Positions 27,536-39,195 of a DNA stretch of 64,000 nucleotides are shown in pieces. The DNA is taken from NCBI GenBank assembly GCA_023376005.1, contig CM042145.1, positions 20,493,498-20,557,497 of the forward strand, given 5' to 3'. Numbering within the stretch: position 1 is the stretch's first letter; every line of letters begins with the position of its first letter. This DNA comes from Doryteuthis pealeii (taxonomy: Eukaryota; Mollusca; Cephalopoda; Myopsida; Loliginidae). The notes beneath the pieces are model-generated. The model saw only the letters and a list, made by a program, of their open reading frames with translations, made no database searches and was not told where the DNA came from. Position numbers and translations under genes: made by a program.

Positions 27536-28400
27536 TCATTAAAAGTGTTCATTTTTGTAGAGATTTGGTAGAGTTGAATTACGGAAAAAAAAAGAAAGAA
27601 AAAAATGTTTCTTCGTCCATCCGTATCAAAACTGATGATTGAATGATTGAATGAAATATAAAACCATGTCTAAATCTTTACAAATAATCGTGTTACATAA
27701 TTGTTCGTGCCCTAACAATTACGTAGGGTTAGTGTAAAAATCAAAAATGGCTGTTAGAAATTACAACTAGCAGTTTTTTGAGTGGGGGTATGTGACAATA
27801 TCATGGAAGATTGATTGGCACATGTTAGCTTCGTGTTAACCCCTTTTCCGGTAGATACCGTGAGAATTAGTAGAGAAATAAGAAGCGAAGGCTCTTTCCG
27901 GTTTTGATTTGAAAGAATTAGTTAAGTCAGTACTGGGCAAGCCACAGAGGTAGAAATCTGCGATCAGCGTGCTCCCATACTCACACTCTGCGCATTTAGT
28001 CTGAATGGGGATTTCTAAATAAAATATGATATAAATAAAATCCAAGTCTTGGGTTGTTTATCCAAAAACTACTAATGACCCAGGGCTTCTGATAGACGAG
28101 AAATCCCTAATGGAAGACCAGACACGAAATCTCCAAATGAAAGTTCCAGATGCTAGAAGAAGAACTCCCAGCTATATAAGATACCAAAGATGATAAGAAG
28201 ACGAGTAATGAGTATATAACAATGGGGCCATTTTCTTTAAGAGTTGAGATATTTTATTAAGAATGCAATCTTGGAAATGCCGTCGCACTCGGATACATGA
28301 GAAACTCCATGGTTGACTTATTGTACATTCTAATATTGCATTTGATTGGATGGTTGGTTACGCCATGTCAGCCATTTTTGGCTTAGTTAATGCTGGAATC
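27536..28400. other. No gene seen
   Basis: The sequence is unassigned and AT-rich. 28070-28140 (GAGAAATCCCTAATGGAAGA, CAGACACGAAATCTCC) resembles, inverted, 51540-51620 (TTAGGGATTTCTCCTTATCA). This suggests another dispersed repeat. 28345-28380 is a weak minus-strand shared SINE tail. Confidence 0.4.
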
Positions 28401-28429
28401 AGTGTTTTTTTTTCTTGTAATTTCCGATT

Positions 28430-28840
28430 TTGCTGACAAATTAAAGCGAAAATTCTTCCAAGCCGTAATTTTATAATTTTTACTGTACGGCTGCACTACC
28501 TGGACTCTAACAAAAGCGCCTGGAGAATAAGCTAGTTGGGACTTGCACGAAAATGCTGCGTGCAATATTAAACAAGACGTAGAAATAACACCCCACGAGA
28601 AAACAGCTGTATGGCCATCTGCCCCATATCACGCAAACCACCTGTGTGAGGCGAACAAGACACGTAGGGCACTGCTGGAGAAGCAAAGATGAACTCATAA
28701 GTGACGTTCTTCTTTAGAAGCCAACACAGGGGTGCGCCAGAGTAGGTCACCCAGCAAAGACGTACATAGATCAGCTCTGCGCGGATACTGGATGCTGCGC
28801 AGAGGACCAGCTCGACAGGATGATGATGATGATATAGATT
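28430..28840 (+). pseudogene. Non-LTR retrotransposon C-terminal tail (copy 3)
   Basis: Plus-strand, with several stops and frameshifts: CTTWTL, KMLRAILN, QLYGHLPHITQT-like, RTRRALLEKQR-like, TYIDQLCADTGC and EDQLDRMMMM before a (GAT)n tract. It aligns with 10775-11232 and 4858-5229. Minus-strand frames over it are antisense. Confidence 0.7.
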
Positions 28841-28862
28841 CAAGTAAAAACCAAAAATAAAG

Positions 28863-28995
28863 TGCCGGTTTAGCTCAGTCGGTTGAGCATCTGCCTATGA
28901 ATCGCAAGGTTCCGGGTTCGATATAAGTCATCACCCGCACAGCTTGGGTAATCTGATCTGTGCGGTAAAACATCTGGAAGTTGACGGTTTTTGTG
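28863..28995 (+). mobile_element. SINE-A head and partial body
   Basis: CCGGTTTAGCTCAGTCGGTT (A box) and AAGGTTCCGGGTTCGATA (B box) are clear. The body is short and broken at GTTGACGGTTTTTGTGGC. Confidence 0.8.
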
Positions 28996-29027
28996 GCACA
29001 CAACAACTGTCAACTCCACACAGCACT

Positions 29028-29282
29028 TCTTCTTCTTCTCTCGCCTTCTCTCGTCTTCTTCTTCTTCTTCTTCTTCTTCTTCTCTCGCCTTCTTCTTCTT
29101 CTTCTTCTCTCGCCTTCTTCTTCTTCTTCTTCTTCTTCTTCTTCTTCTCTTCGCCTTCTTCTTCTTCTTCTTCTTCTTCTTCTTCTTCTTCTTCTTCTTC
29201 TTCTTCTTCTTCTTCTTCCTTCTTCTCTTCTCTCTCTTCTTCTTCTCTCGCCTTCTTCTCTCGCTTCTTCTTCTTCTTCTTG
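29028..29282. repeat. (CTT)n pure-pyrimidine tract
   Basis: About 250 bp of CTT with TCTCGC interruptions spaced along it. Five overlapping frames (poly-S, poly-L, poly-F, poly-R/K/E) are artefacts. Confidence 0.95.
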
Positions 29283-29429
29283 CAAATCCCATCAACCTAG
29301 TTTCTTACTTAGATTGTTTTTAAACTAGATATCTATATCGTTTATAATATCTTGGGTTGTATTTAAACAAAACAAATACATTCAAATATTTATTTACTCT
29401 TAGGATAATATATGATACAGCAAATAATG

Positions 29430-29562
29430 TCATAGATATTTCACATAGCGCCAATACCCTTAGAAAAAAGTATAACGTCCAACCATTCTCCCTCCAGCTA
29501 TTGTAGGACATATTGAGCTCTTTAAACTTGGATAGGCAACCAGTTTAGGAGAAAGAAAAATG
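29430..29562 (+). mobile_element. SINE-B body fragment
   Basis: TTTCACATAGCGCCAATACC, CCATTCTCCCTCCAGCTATT, AGGCAACCAGTTTAGGAGAA. The head and tail are missing. Confidence 0.75.
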
Positions 29563-29770
29563 TCGTTTGCTAAGTTAAGAGAAGTCTCAATGAGATCACC
29601 ACAAGTGTAGATAGCGTGTTATCATCGTCCCTTACTGTCAGGTCCTGGGTAAATTCTCTTTCATAAAACACTGCTTCTAGATGACAATTTTTATTGTTGG
29701 ATGTGTTTGAGCCAGCCACATTAAAGACAAGCCAGTGATAAACGTCTCTAAAATTTTCTTCAAAGGTTTC

Positions 29771-30786
29771 GACCATTTACCAAAATGATGTAAAAATCTG
29801 TTTGGACCATTTACCAAAATGATGTAAAAATCTGTTTGGACCATTTACTAAAATGATGTAAAAATCTGTTTGGACCATTTACCAAAATGATGTATGTAAA
29901 ATCTGTTTGGACCATTTACCAAAATGATGTAAAAAATCTGTTTGGACCATTTACCAAAATGATGTAAAAATCTGTTTGGACCATTTACCAAATGATGTAA
30001 AAATCTGTTTGGACCATTTACCAAAATGATGTCAAAACTGTTTGGACCATTTACCAATGATGTAAAAATCTGTTTGGACCATTTACCAAAATGATGTAAA
30101 AATCTGTTTGGACCATTTACCAAAATGATGTCAAAAATCTGTTTGGACCATTTACCGAAAATGATGTCAAAATCTGTTTGGACCATTTACCAAAATGATG
30201 TAAAAATCTGTTTGGACCATTTACCAAAATGATGTCAAAATCTGTTTGGACCATTTACTAAAATGATGTAAAAATCTGTTTGGACCATTTACCAAAATGA
30301 TGTAAAATCTGTTTGGACCATTTACCAAAATGATGTAAAAATCTGTTTGGACCATTTACCAAAATGATGTAAAAATCTGTTTGGACCATTTACCAAAATG
30401 ATGTCAAAATCTGTTTGACCATTTACTAAAATGATGTAAAAATCTGTTTGGACCATTTACCAAAATGATGTAAAAATCTGTTTGGACCATTTACCAAAAT
30501 GATGTCAAAATCTGTTTGGACCATTTACCAAATGATGTAAAAATCTGTTTGGACCATTTACCGAAATGATGTCAAAATCTGTTTGGACCATTTACCAAAA
30601 TGATGTCAAAATCTGTTTGGACCATTTACCAAAATGATGTAAAAATCTGTTTGGACCATTTACCGAAATGATGTCAAAATCTGTTTGGTCCATTTACCAA
30701 AATGATGTCAAAATCTGTTTGGACCATTTACCAAAATGATGTAAAAATCTGTTTGGACCATTTACCAAAATGATGTAAAAATCTGA
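29771..30786. repeat. 34-bp minisatellite, about 30 units
   Basis: The unit contains CCATTTACCAAAATGATGTA and AAAATCTGTTTGGA. Two main variants differ at GATGTA versus GATGTC and are interspersed. Occasional 1-bp losses (TACCAAATGATG) shift phase. The array starts sharply after ..GGTTTC and ends at ..ATCTGATAATT. Confidence 0.97.
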
Positions 30787-31020
30787 TAATTAAAAAAGAT
30801 ATTCTAGTAGGTTGGTTTCCTGAGACAAGTTACCCTTTTGTAAGTTTGTTTGGTTCATCTCGGCCCTTATGGTGCCTCGCGGCTATCTGGAGTGCTGAGG
30901 GCTGGAGGAATTTTTCTGCTGAAAGGCACAGGGCCACTCACCCTACATTAAAAAGATCTCGCATATTGTTTGGGTGGGGAAGCGATTAAATTCCATTTCT
31001 AATTGGTTGGACTTGTAGGG
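30787..31020. other. Spacer between two tandem arrays
   Basis: No gene is seen. The end (AATTGGTTGGACTTGTAGGG) resembles 12310-12335. Confidence 0.5.
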
Positions 31021-31024
31021 ATTG

Positions 31025-32697
31025 AATAATGAATAAAACAAAAGAAAAATAAAAGAAACACAAAATAAGATAGATAAATACAAAAAACAAAAAAGACAAA
31101 ATAACAATCTACCCGGAGGACTCTAACAGGAAGAAGCATCTGGGCATGCTCAAACCAAATAAAAATAAAAGAAACACAAAATAAGATAGATAAATACAAA
31201 AAACAAAAAAACAAAAAACAAAATAACAATCTCCCCGGAGGACTCTGACAGGAAGAAGCATCTGGGCATTCTCAAACCAAATAAAAATAAAATAAAAACA
31301 AAATAAGATAGATAAATACAAAAAACAAAAAACAAAAACAAAATAACAATCTCCCCCGGAGGACTCTGACAGGAAGAAGCATCTGGGCATGCCCAAACCA
31401 AATAAAAATAAAAGAAACACAAATAAGATAGATAAATACAAAAAAAAACAAAACAAAAACAAAATAACAATCTACCCGGAGGACTCTGACAGGAAGAAGC
31501 ATCTGGGCATGCTCAAACCAAATAAAAATAAAAGAAACACAAAATAAGATAGATAAATACAAAAAACAAAAACAAAAACAAAATAACAATCTCCCGGAGG
31601 ACTCTGACAGGAAGAAGCATCTGGGCATGCCCAAACCAAATAAAAATAAAAGAAACACAAAATAAGATAGATAAATACAAAAAACAAAAACAAAAACAAA
31701 ATAACAATCTCCCCGGAGGACTCTGACAGGAAGAAGCATCTGGGCATGCCCAAACCAAATAAAAATAAAAGAAACACAAAATAAGATAGATAAATACAAA
31801 AAACAAAAAAAAAACAAAATAACAATCTCCCCGAGAACTCTGACAGGAAGAAGCATCTGGGCATGCTCAAACCAAATAAAAATAAAAGAAACACAAAATA
31901 AGATAGATAAATACAAAAAAACAAAACAAAAACAAAATAACAATCTACCCGGAGGACTCTGACAGGAAGAAGCATCTGGGCATGCCCAAACCAAATAAAA
32001 ATAAAAGAAACACAAAATAAGATAGATAAATACAAAAAACAAAAACAAAAACAAAATAACAATCTCCTCGGAGGACTCTGACAGGAAGAAGCATCTGGGC
32101 ATGCTCAAACCAAATAAAAATAAAAGAAACACAAAATAAGATAGATAAATACAAAAAACAAAAACAAAAACAAAATAACAATCTACCCGGAGGACTCTGA
32201 CAGGAAGAAGCATCTGGGCATGCCCAAACCAAATAAAAATAAAAGAAACACAAAATAAGATAGATAAATACAAAAACAAAAACAAAAACAAAATAACAAT
32301 CTCCCGGAGGACTCTGACAGGAAGAAGCATCTGAGCATGCTCAAACCAAATAAAATAAAAGAAACACAAAATAAGATAGATAAATACAAAAAACAAAAAC
32401 AAAACAAAATAACAATCTACCCGGAGGACTCTGACAGGAAGAAGCATCTGGGCATGCTCAAACCAAATAAAAATAAAAGAAACACAAAATAAGATAGATA
32501 AATACAAAAAACAAAAACAAAAACAAAATAACAATCTCCCCGGAGAACTCTGACAGGAAGAAGCATCTGGGCATTCTCAAACCAAATAAAAATAAAAGAA
32601 ACACAAAATAAGATAGATAAATACAAAAAAACAAAAACAAAATAACAATCTACCCGGAGGACTCTGACAGGAAGAAGCATCTGGGCATGCTCAGAAA
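31025..32697. repeat. ~118-bp satellite, 14 units
   Basis: The unit is an A-rich part (AACCAAATAAAAATAAAAGA, TAAGATAGATAAATAC, AAACAAAAACAAAATAAC) plus a GC-richer block (CCCGGAGGACTCTGACAGGA, AGAAGCATCTGGGCATGC). Fourteen AAGAAGCATCTG blocks can be counted. Length varies from 113 to 122 bp through the A-run. The 420-codon minus-strand frame runs through units in all three phases and is not a gene. Confidence 0.97.
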
Positions 32698-34010
32698 AGG
32701 GGACTTCTTGGAGCCAAAAATAACCTGGTAGTGAGTACTTCGAATGCTGTTACTGGGAACACATTATTATAGGATCAGGTAGAAAATTCCTCTGCAAGAA
32801 ATAGATGTGAATCTGGAAATAAAAGTTGAATCTTGAAAGTATCTTTCGTTTCTTTGTTCTCTTCCTTCATCCCTTTTCAGCCTGACCATCAACAAGAAAG
32901 AAGGACCACATGTATTGGGGTTAAAGAAAAAGCTAGTAACCACCTAACTACCTAACCCCATAGACTTAGTTTAACATTTTCTTTCGTCCCCTTGTGTTTC
33001 AGAAAGGTCATTAGGGCTATGGTGCTACGATTTAACATTGCAAAATATACGACTTACGCTATGTGAAAAATAATGCAGCGGTTTCATTTTGGTTGCAATA
33101 TCGAAAACGTGAAATTTCAAAACAATTATTTGCCCTGAGAATATACAATTTATTTTCCTCTGGGTGGACTGCAGTACTAGGGTAGTTAAATTTTGAAACT
33201 GTAACATCTCCCATGTGACGAAAGTTACAAATTAACATACAGAATTACCACACAAAATATAAAAAAAAAACTTTGCCTTCGTTTGAGGAAATAGATTTCA
33301 ATCTTTTAAAATGTTATCACTGTTACAGCTTAATTATTTGGTAAAAAGCAACATATCGGATATATCAGTGCTGATGGGGGCATATTTTCAATTTGAATTC
33401 TCGTTATAATATTTTATTTGTTTCATTCAAAATGACAAGTTTTTCTGTTTTAAATATTGAAATTGCAAAATTTTCTAACCGATTTCTGGGCTAAATGTTG
33501 CAAAAACGGGGATTTTTGGTGCATTTTAGCAGACGATCTTTGATGCTATTTCCTCAATCAATGGTGCAAGTGCGAGATCTAGTTTTTGGTATCAGTACTT
33601 ATCATACCAACACGCAACTTTTGTTGTTTGAGAAAATTTGATATAAAAAAACAGTAAAAAATCAACCTACCCTACTGCCGCACCCCGACCCCTGCTTCGT
33701 ACGCCTATGCACATATTTATATAAATATGTATTTATATAAATATGTAACCACATTCACATCCCCATACATAGTTGATTATGAAAGCTATTTTTGATAAAA
33801 AGTTAATTATAGCATGATAATTGACTGTGAGGTCATCGTCCAATTTTTATAAATAATCATTTGTTTAATCATGTCTAATTTAAGCAATTGTTTTGTTTTA
33901 CTTAAAAATATTTTTGCTAATACTGTAGTTATTCCATAAATAAATTGAATAAATTAGGCTTTTAACGAATGTTAGAATCTTAGTGATATGACGCTTTCAT
34001 GAAAGTTTAA
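32698..34010. other. AT-rich stretch without recognised gene
   Basis: No repeats or coding signal stand out at 32698-34010. It is one of the longest repeat-poor stretches of the window, and 33200-33500 is very AT-rich. A regulatory or unique-sequence role cannot be judged. Confidence 0.4.
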
Positions 34011-34014
34011 GTGC

Positions 34015-34990
34015 CGTGAATTAGTGAAATAGATCACTAATTAGGACAGAGCCTATTCTAGTAGTGGCCGCACCAAGCGGAGTTTAACAGGTTTGAATTC
34101 AGAGTTTTCCTTTTCCTAAACTGGCTGCCTAACCAAGGTTAAAGAGCCCAGTCTGTCCTACTATTTTACCCATAGCCCATTCTAGTAGTGACCACCACAA
34201 ATAGATTTAACAGGTTTGAATTCAGAGTTTTCCTTCTAGAGTGACTGCCTAACCAAGGTTAAAGAGCCCAGTCTGTCCAACTATTTTACCCATAGCCTAT
34301 TCTAGTAGTGACTACACCAAATGGAGTTTAACAGGTTTGAATTCAGAGTTTTCCTTCTAGAGTGACTGCCTAACCAAGGTTAAAGAGCCCAGTCTATCCA
34401 ACTATTTTACCCATAGCCTATTCTAGTAGTGACTACACCAAATGGAGTTTAACAGGTTTGAATTCAGAGTTTTCCTTCTCCTAGACTGACAGCCTAACCA
34501 AGGTTAAAGAGCCCAGTCTGCCTTATTATTTACCCATAGCCTATTCTAGTAGTGACTACACCAAGCGGAGTAACAGGTTTGAATTCAGAGTTTTCCTTCT
34601 CCTAGACTGAATGACTAACCAAATTTAAAGAGCCCAGTCTACCCTACTATTTTACCCATAGCCTATTCTAGTATTGATCACCCCAAGCAGAGTTTAACAG
34701 GTTTGAAATCAGAGTTTTCCTTCTCCTCGACTGGTTGCCTAAACAAGGTTAAAGAGCCCAAGTCTTGGATTCATACCTTTTCCAAGAGTATTAGCGCTAT
34801 GTGAGTTGTAGCTTCATTCAGAATTTAAACTCGGGTCCACGAGTCCATTCCCTACGAATCTAACCATTACACCACACGCATCCAACCAACCGTAACGGTT
34901 ATCGTCGTAGGAAATGGACTTGAGGAGCGGAGTTCAAATACTGGACGAGGTTGTTTATGTTTCACTTTGTGCTAATTATTAGCAGCCCCA
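34015..34990 (-). repeat. SINE-B-derived tandem array (six ~120-bp units) with SINE-B head
   Basis: Units start near 34050, 34178, 34298, 34417, 34536 and 34660. Each contains CCTATTCTAGTAGTGAC, GTTTAACAGGTTTGAATTCA, GAGTTTTCCTTCT, CTAACCAAGGTTAAAGAGCC and ACCCATAG. This is one internal segment of SINE-B amplified in tandem. It is followed by the normal SINE-B rest and minus-strand head (34790-34885) and an opposed plus-strand head (34890-34985). Confidence 0.9.
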
Positions 34991-35078
34991 GAAAGCATCA
35001 CAGTTTGTGTGCATTCAGTGCACCAAATACTGTCACCGAGGAATTGGCCTACAGAGTCACTTGTGCACATGCAGATAA
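34988..35078 (+). pseudogene. LINE C-terminal zinc-knuckle fragment
   Basis: The frame CAG AAA GCA.. reads FVCIQCTKYCHRGIGLQSHL and then CTC R stop. C-x2-C-x12-H-x3-C at the very end of the ORF is the layout of LINE C-terminal fingers. Too short for more. Confidence 0.6.
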
Positions 35079-35127
35079 TTTATTTGCTTATTCATTTTTC
35101 ATTTGTTTTTTTTTTTGACACTACGCC

Positions 35128-35255
35128 ATCGTCCTTAGTGGACGGAAAGGTGCCAACAATTATCTTGGGAAAGGCTAGAATCCTTCTCTTCTCCACACAC
35201 CAAGTTATGAGTAAATAAAAGGGCAGTCTTTAGTCTTGGTAAGGCAACCGGTCTA
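35128..35255 (+). mobile_element. SINE-B body fragment, divergent
   Basis: TTGGGAAAGGCTAGAATCCT, ACCAAGTTATGAGTAAATAA and TAAGGCAACCGGTCTATAAG follow the SINE-B order. Confidence 0.5.
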
Positions 35256-35460
35256 TAAGTAAAAAAAAACAAAAAAAAAACTGTATTCAGGGACAGTGGG
35301 TGTAGATCTAACAACTCCAACCCCATTAAAAACCTACTTGTTGTTGAGACCAACGCCTCCACACAGACGTGGTGTGACTACGCCCTATATTTCTAAAGGG
35401 GCCTGCATACACTGTTTGTTTTTTTATTATCTTCCCACACATACGTACTTAAAAAAATTA

Positions 35461-35462
35461 TT

Positions 35463-35495
<33 letters not shown>

Positions 35496-35733
35496 AGTAT
35501 TTAATCAGTCCACTTTGCTGCGACATAATGATTAGTGAACTGTTCTAATTTTACTATTAGGTAATGAATCTGATCTGCAGTGGGTGTTAGACTAGGATCT
35601 CCGTCTGTCTCTATGTCTCTCTCTCTTTCTCTCCTGTCTACCATAGTTTATTATCCCCCCTCTCTCTGTGTCTCTTTATATCTATCTATTTTTGTACATG
35701 TTTATATGTTAATCTATCTTTCTATGCATATTC

Positions 35734-35764
<31 letters not shown>

Positions 35765-35864
35765 AGTTAATTGATATATGTTTATTTGTATCTCTCTCTC
35801 TCTCTCTCCCTCTCTCTCCCCCTCTCTCTATATATATTTATATATTTATCTAGGTTCATTGATA

Positions 35865-35949
<85 letters not shown>

Positions 35950-35952
35950 AAG
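35461..35952. repeat. Microsatellite cluster with SINE-C fragment
   Basis: (ATCT)n at 35465-35495, a SINE-C head relic at 35518-35590 (GCTGCGACATAATGATTAGT), then CT-rich, (ATCT)n at 35730-35765 and (CT)n(TA)n at 35790-35950. Confidence 0.85.
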
Positions 35953-36788
35953 TCCGTTCGTATCTGTATATTTATCTATATATCTCAGTCTTTTTATATC
36001 TCTTTATCTTGAGATTGGTTGGTAGCTGAAATACTTGTTGGTTTCTTCTCAGAACCGTGAATGCTGATTTTCAAGGCAGACATGCACTCTCTATCTAAAG
36101 TACCAATGCAACGCAACCTGCCTGCCAGCAAATCAGTCAGTACCTACGTGTACTTGTAAAATCTGTCGCATCTTCCGATGCATCTTAATTTGTTAATAGT
36201 CACCACCGAGTCCTTAAATCTATTATGTTTTGATCGAAATGTATCGATCTTGATTCATTTCCTCATCGATTTTCGCCCGTCCATAAAAAAGTGTATGTCT
36301 TCTCTTCTCTGTACCAATCATTTCTCTATCGATTACCTTATTGATCTCTCTATCGATTCCACGATGTTCGAATCAATTACTCCTTGAGAAAATTTTTTTT
36401 CTTTGGAACCAGCTGATGGTCATCGTGCACCTTGTATGGAGAGAATGGTTAGCTGGCTAGACTAGCTAAACCATTACAGTTTTCGGGGGGGGAGGCAACA
36501 CAATTTTTATATCTGGATATTATTTAAACACTTTCCGCTTGTCACTAGCACCGCCTTGCTTCGAGGTTACACTACAATACCAGTCTCAGGTGACACGGCG
36601 TTTATATTGCTGTGGCTCGTTTCTGATTGCTTGGTCAGACCAATCAGTATGAGCAACTTAGCATATAAATGGGTATTGAAACCGCATTTTTTTCTATCAA
36701 TCAAACATAAATCAACAAAATATGACCTCTTTTTTATATTAAAATTTAGTTGAGACATTTTATCTATGGAAAAATATCATTAGAATTA
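35953..36788. other. Unassigned DNA
   Basis: No gene or recognised repeat is seen. A G-run at 36487-36493 sits in otherwise ordinary sequence. Confidence 0.4.
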
Positions 36789-37441
36789 CTAGCAAATATA
36801 TGCACCCTCCGGGTGCAAGTATTTAAGTTTTAATGCAATAAATATTGTATTAAATTAGAAAGACTAATGAAACTAAATAAGAATACAGATAAAAGATTTG
36901 AAACAGAGGGAGTATAATAAAAGATTTAAAACAGAGGGAGTATAATAAAAAATGGAACAACTGAAACTTACTCTTCCATCACTCTCGTCTTTCATTGTTA
37001 TTTTTTTCTAATTTAAGTATTTATTTATAAGAGGAAGTAAAGAATAAAATGACAGTTATTTATCTTGTTAATGGATTTTATTTAAGATTCATTGAAGAGA
37101 TGTTTGCTTATATTCATAAAATAAAACCCAAACAGTTAGAAATCAATAATACTAAGCACATATTTATTAAATTCGATTTTTTAATATTAATATGCAAATT
37201 AGCCTTCCCGTTCACACTGTAAACCGCTATTTTGTTGTATATATAAATATAATTGCATGTTGTCAGTATGTAGACATAGTTAACAGTATTAATAATGTAA
37301 GACAAGTTTATTAATAATTGAGGTTTAGATAAAAATAAAATCATGGAGAATGTGATGTCAATAACTAAGAGAATTGTGACTTGAGTAGGATTATAGTTTC
37401 GGTTACGGACTGAAAAACACACAATCTCCATTATAATAAGA
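36789..37441 (-). mobile_element. Hel-2 non-autonomous Helitron (copy a)
   Basis: On the minus strand the element starts TCTTATTATAATGGAGATTG and ends with the hairpin TGCACCCGGAGGGTGCA, then TATATTTG and CTAG followed by T. It is 653 bp, without terminal inverted repeats. Two direct copies of GATTTGAAACAGAGGGAGTA lie near the hairpin end. There is no Rep/helicase coding. Confidence 0.88.
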
Positions 37442-37599
37442 GATGGTAACAAAAACTATTGGTTAATTAACTTAAAAGCCGCCCTATCAGACAGCAGTTA
37501 AGCTAGTGTATATATAAAATTGATATTGGTATTATAGTTTGCTATTTTATAAATACAGAGTGCTGAATATCAGCGATAGAGCACACACATCTAATTTAA

Positions 37600-37709
37600 A
37601 ATAGCGTATGCTTAGAATCAACGGTGTTTGGTAACGGCCAGTTTCTCACCTATGTGATCGTCAAACCAAGTCAGTTGAACCAATATATATATATATATAT
37701 ATAAATATG

Positions 37710-37746
<37 letters not shown>

Positions 37747-37771
37747 TGGTCCAAGGACTTGGTTTGACGAT

Positions 37772-37855
<84 letters not shown>
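37600..37855. repeat. Dispersed repeat with hairpin across a (TA)n loop
   Basis: TGATCGTCAAACCAAGTC..TTGAACCAATATA (37655-37690) is inverted at 37741-37772 (TATTGGTCCAAGGACTTGGT, TTGACGATCA). The loop is (TA)n. (CA)n(TA)n(GA)n follows to 37850. The left part matches 9046-9130. Confidence 0.75.
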
Positions 37856-37857
<2 letters not shown>

Positions 37858-38391
37858 CAGAGAGGAGGTATTGATGTTTGGGCTAATATATGCAAGAGAG
37901 TTACATGTATTAAATCGTCTTTTCAGAATGAGGGATAGGCAAGAGTATAGCACTTGAAAATCTACCAGAACAACTTCCATTTCCTTTCATGTTGTTATTT
38001 TTATGGCTCGATGCTCATAAAATGCAAATACGCACGTTCCCTGCACATGTGTGTCCAAGTCTTCTTTTTTTCTTTTTTTTAAATTAAGGCAACTGAGAGA
38101 AATGTCATGTTGCATAGAACGTGAAAACCAAGTAATTCAAACTTCACCTTTAAAAGAATTTAAAGAAAATAAAAAACCTATATCGAATCCGACCGTTATT
38201 GATTGATTGTTTGATTTTAACGGCACGTTAACCCGTGTAGGGTTATTCGATGCCCAGAGTTTAGGGAATCGTGTCTAATGTATGTTCATATTTACATTTT
38301 TGTGTCGTTGTTTCTTTAGAGTTTTTTTTTTTTTTTTTTTTTTTTTTGCACACATAAAAAAAAATCACATCATTTTCTAAAAAACTCTTTG
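37856..38391. other. No gene; shared tail and T-run
   Basis: A minus-strand shared SINE tail lies at about 38205-38245 (TTTAACGGCACGTTAACCCG). A T-run spans 38321-38347. The rest is unassigned. Confidence 0.45.
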
Positions 38392-38495
38392 CCTACCAAA
38401 TTTCCCCCCACGACTGTACCAAATTTTCTTGGTATTTTTCCTGTATGATGAGATATTTCAAAGTTCACTATATATTCACCTCAGAACTCATTCTA
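38392..38495. repeat. Dispersed repeat, unclassified (copy 2)
   Basis: Matches 1-107. It ends at the same place (CTCAGAACTCATTC), so the shared right edge may be a true repeat end. Confidence 0.6.
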
Positions 38496-38564
38496 TTCAA
38501 ATAAAATCCTATTATTATTAATGTAATCTGAGTCTTTCTGCTCAATTATAATGATCTATTAATC

Positions 38565-38670
38565 ATAACGATAACAGTTACGCCACATACCTCCTCTTTT
38601 GTCTTGTTAGGAATTACTACAGTATTTTTTTCTAGATCACTAGTAGCGACCCCCCCCCCAAGCGGAGTTT
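38565..38670. repeat. SINE-B junction segment duplicated at 59.8 kb
   Basis: ACATACCTCCTCTTTTGTCT, TGTTAGGAATT and TCTAGATCACTA are shared with 59818-59880. That includes the same spacer between two SINE-B pieces, so one is a copy of the other. Confidence 0.6.
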
Positions 38671-38802
38671 TTTTTGCATACAGATATCTGATATCAAGTT
38701 TTGCAATCTGATACAAATAATTTGCACAGAGTAATTTGTTGACGAGTCCATATTTCTTACGAATTTGCACAGAGTTGTAAGCTTTCAAGTATTCCTATCT
38801 AA

Positions 38803-39195
38803 TCTCTATTAATAATGGAGATTCACTTCCGTTTTTTATCTGTAACAAAAACTACGTCACTGCTTACGTCACATTACCCTTTTACCGTCATAACAGAATA
38901 AATACACTCAAAATTTGAACATGCAATATTAGACAGTCCTCATCGTTTTTTTAAAACAAGTTTTAATAAATACATGACTGGTATTATATATCTATATATA
39001 GTTTGTTTTATTTTAATACATATTTAAAGTTTGCATTTCAAATTGTTTTATTTTTCAATCCTTTAATGAATTTGATGATTTTACTTACTTAGGGTACAAA
39101 CTCGCTGACATTGAATTTTTTACTCCCACCCCTCAAGAAATATGTTTCAAAAATCTATTTTTACATCGCCCGGAGGGTGTTTTTTATTTTACTAG
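38803..39195 (+). mobile_element. Hel-2 related Helitron, plus orientation (copy f)
   Basis: It starts TCTCTATTAATAATGGAGAT after host A and ends with the hairpin CGCCCGGAGGGTG, TTTTTTATTTTA and CTAG before host T. It is 393 bp, shorter and diverged from copies a-e, and shares GGAGATT and ATCTGTAAC near the 5' end. A paralogous empty site is at 20860-20885. Confidence 0.8.

Noticed and set aside
29771..30786. CRISPR array
   Set aside because: The 34-bp units are contiguous with no unique spacers, and the context is eukaryotic.
31272..32534. 420-codon reading frame on the minus strand
   Set aside because: It runs across 118-bp satellite units in changing phases. The protein is only repeat translation.
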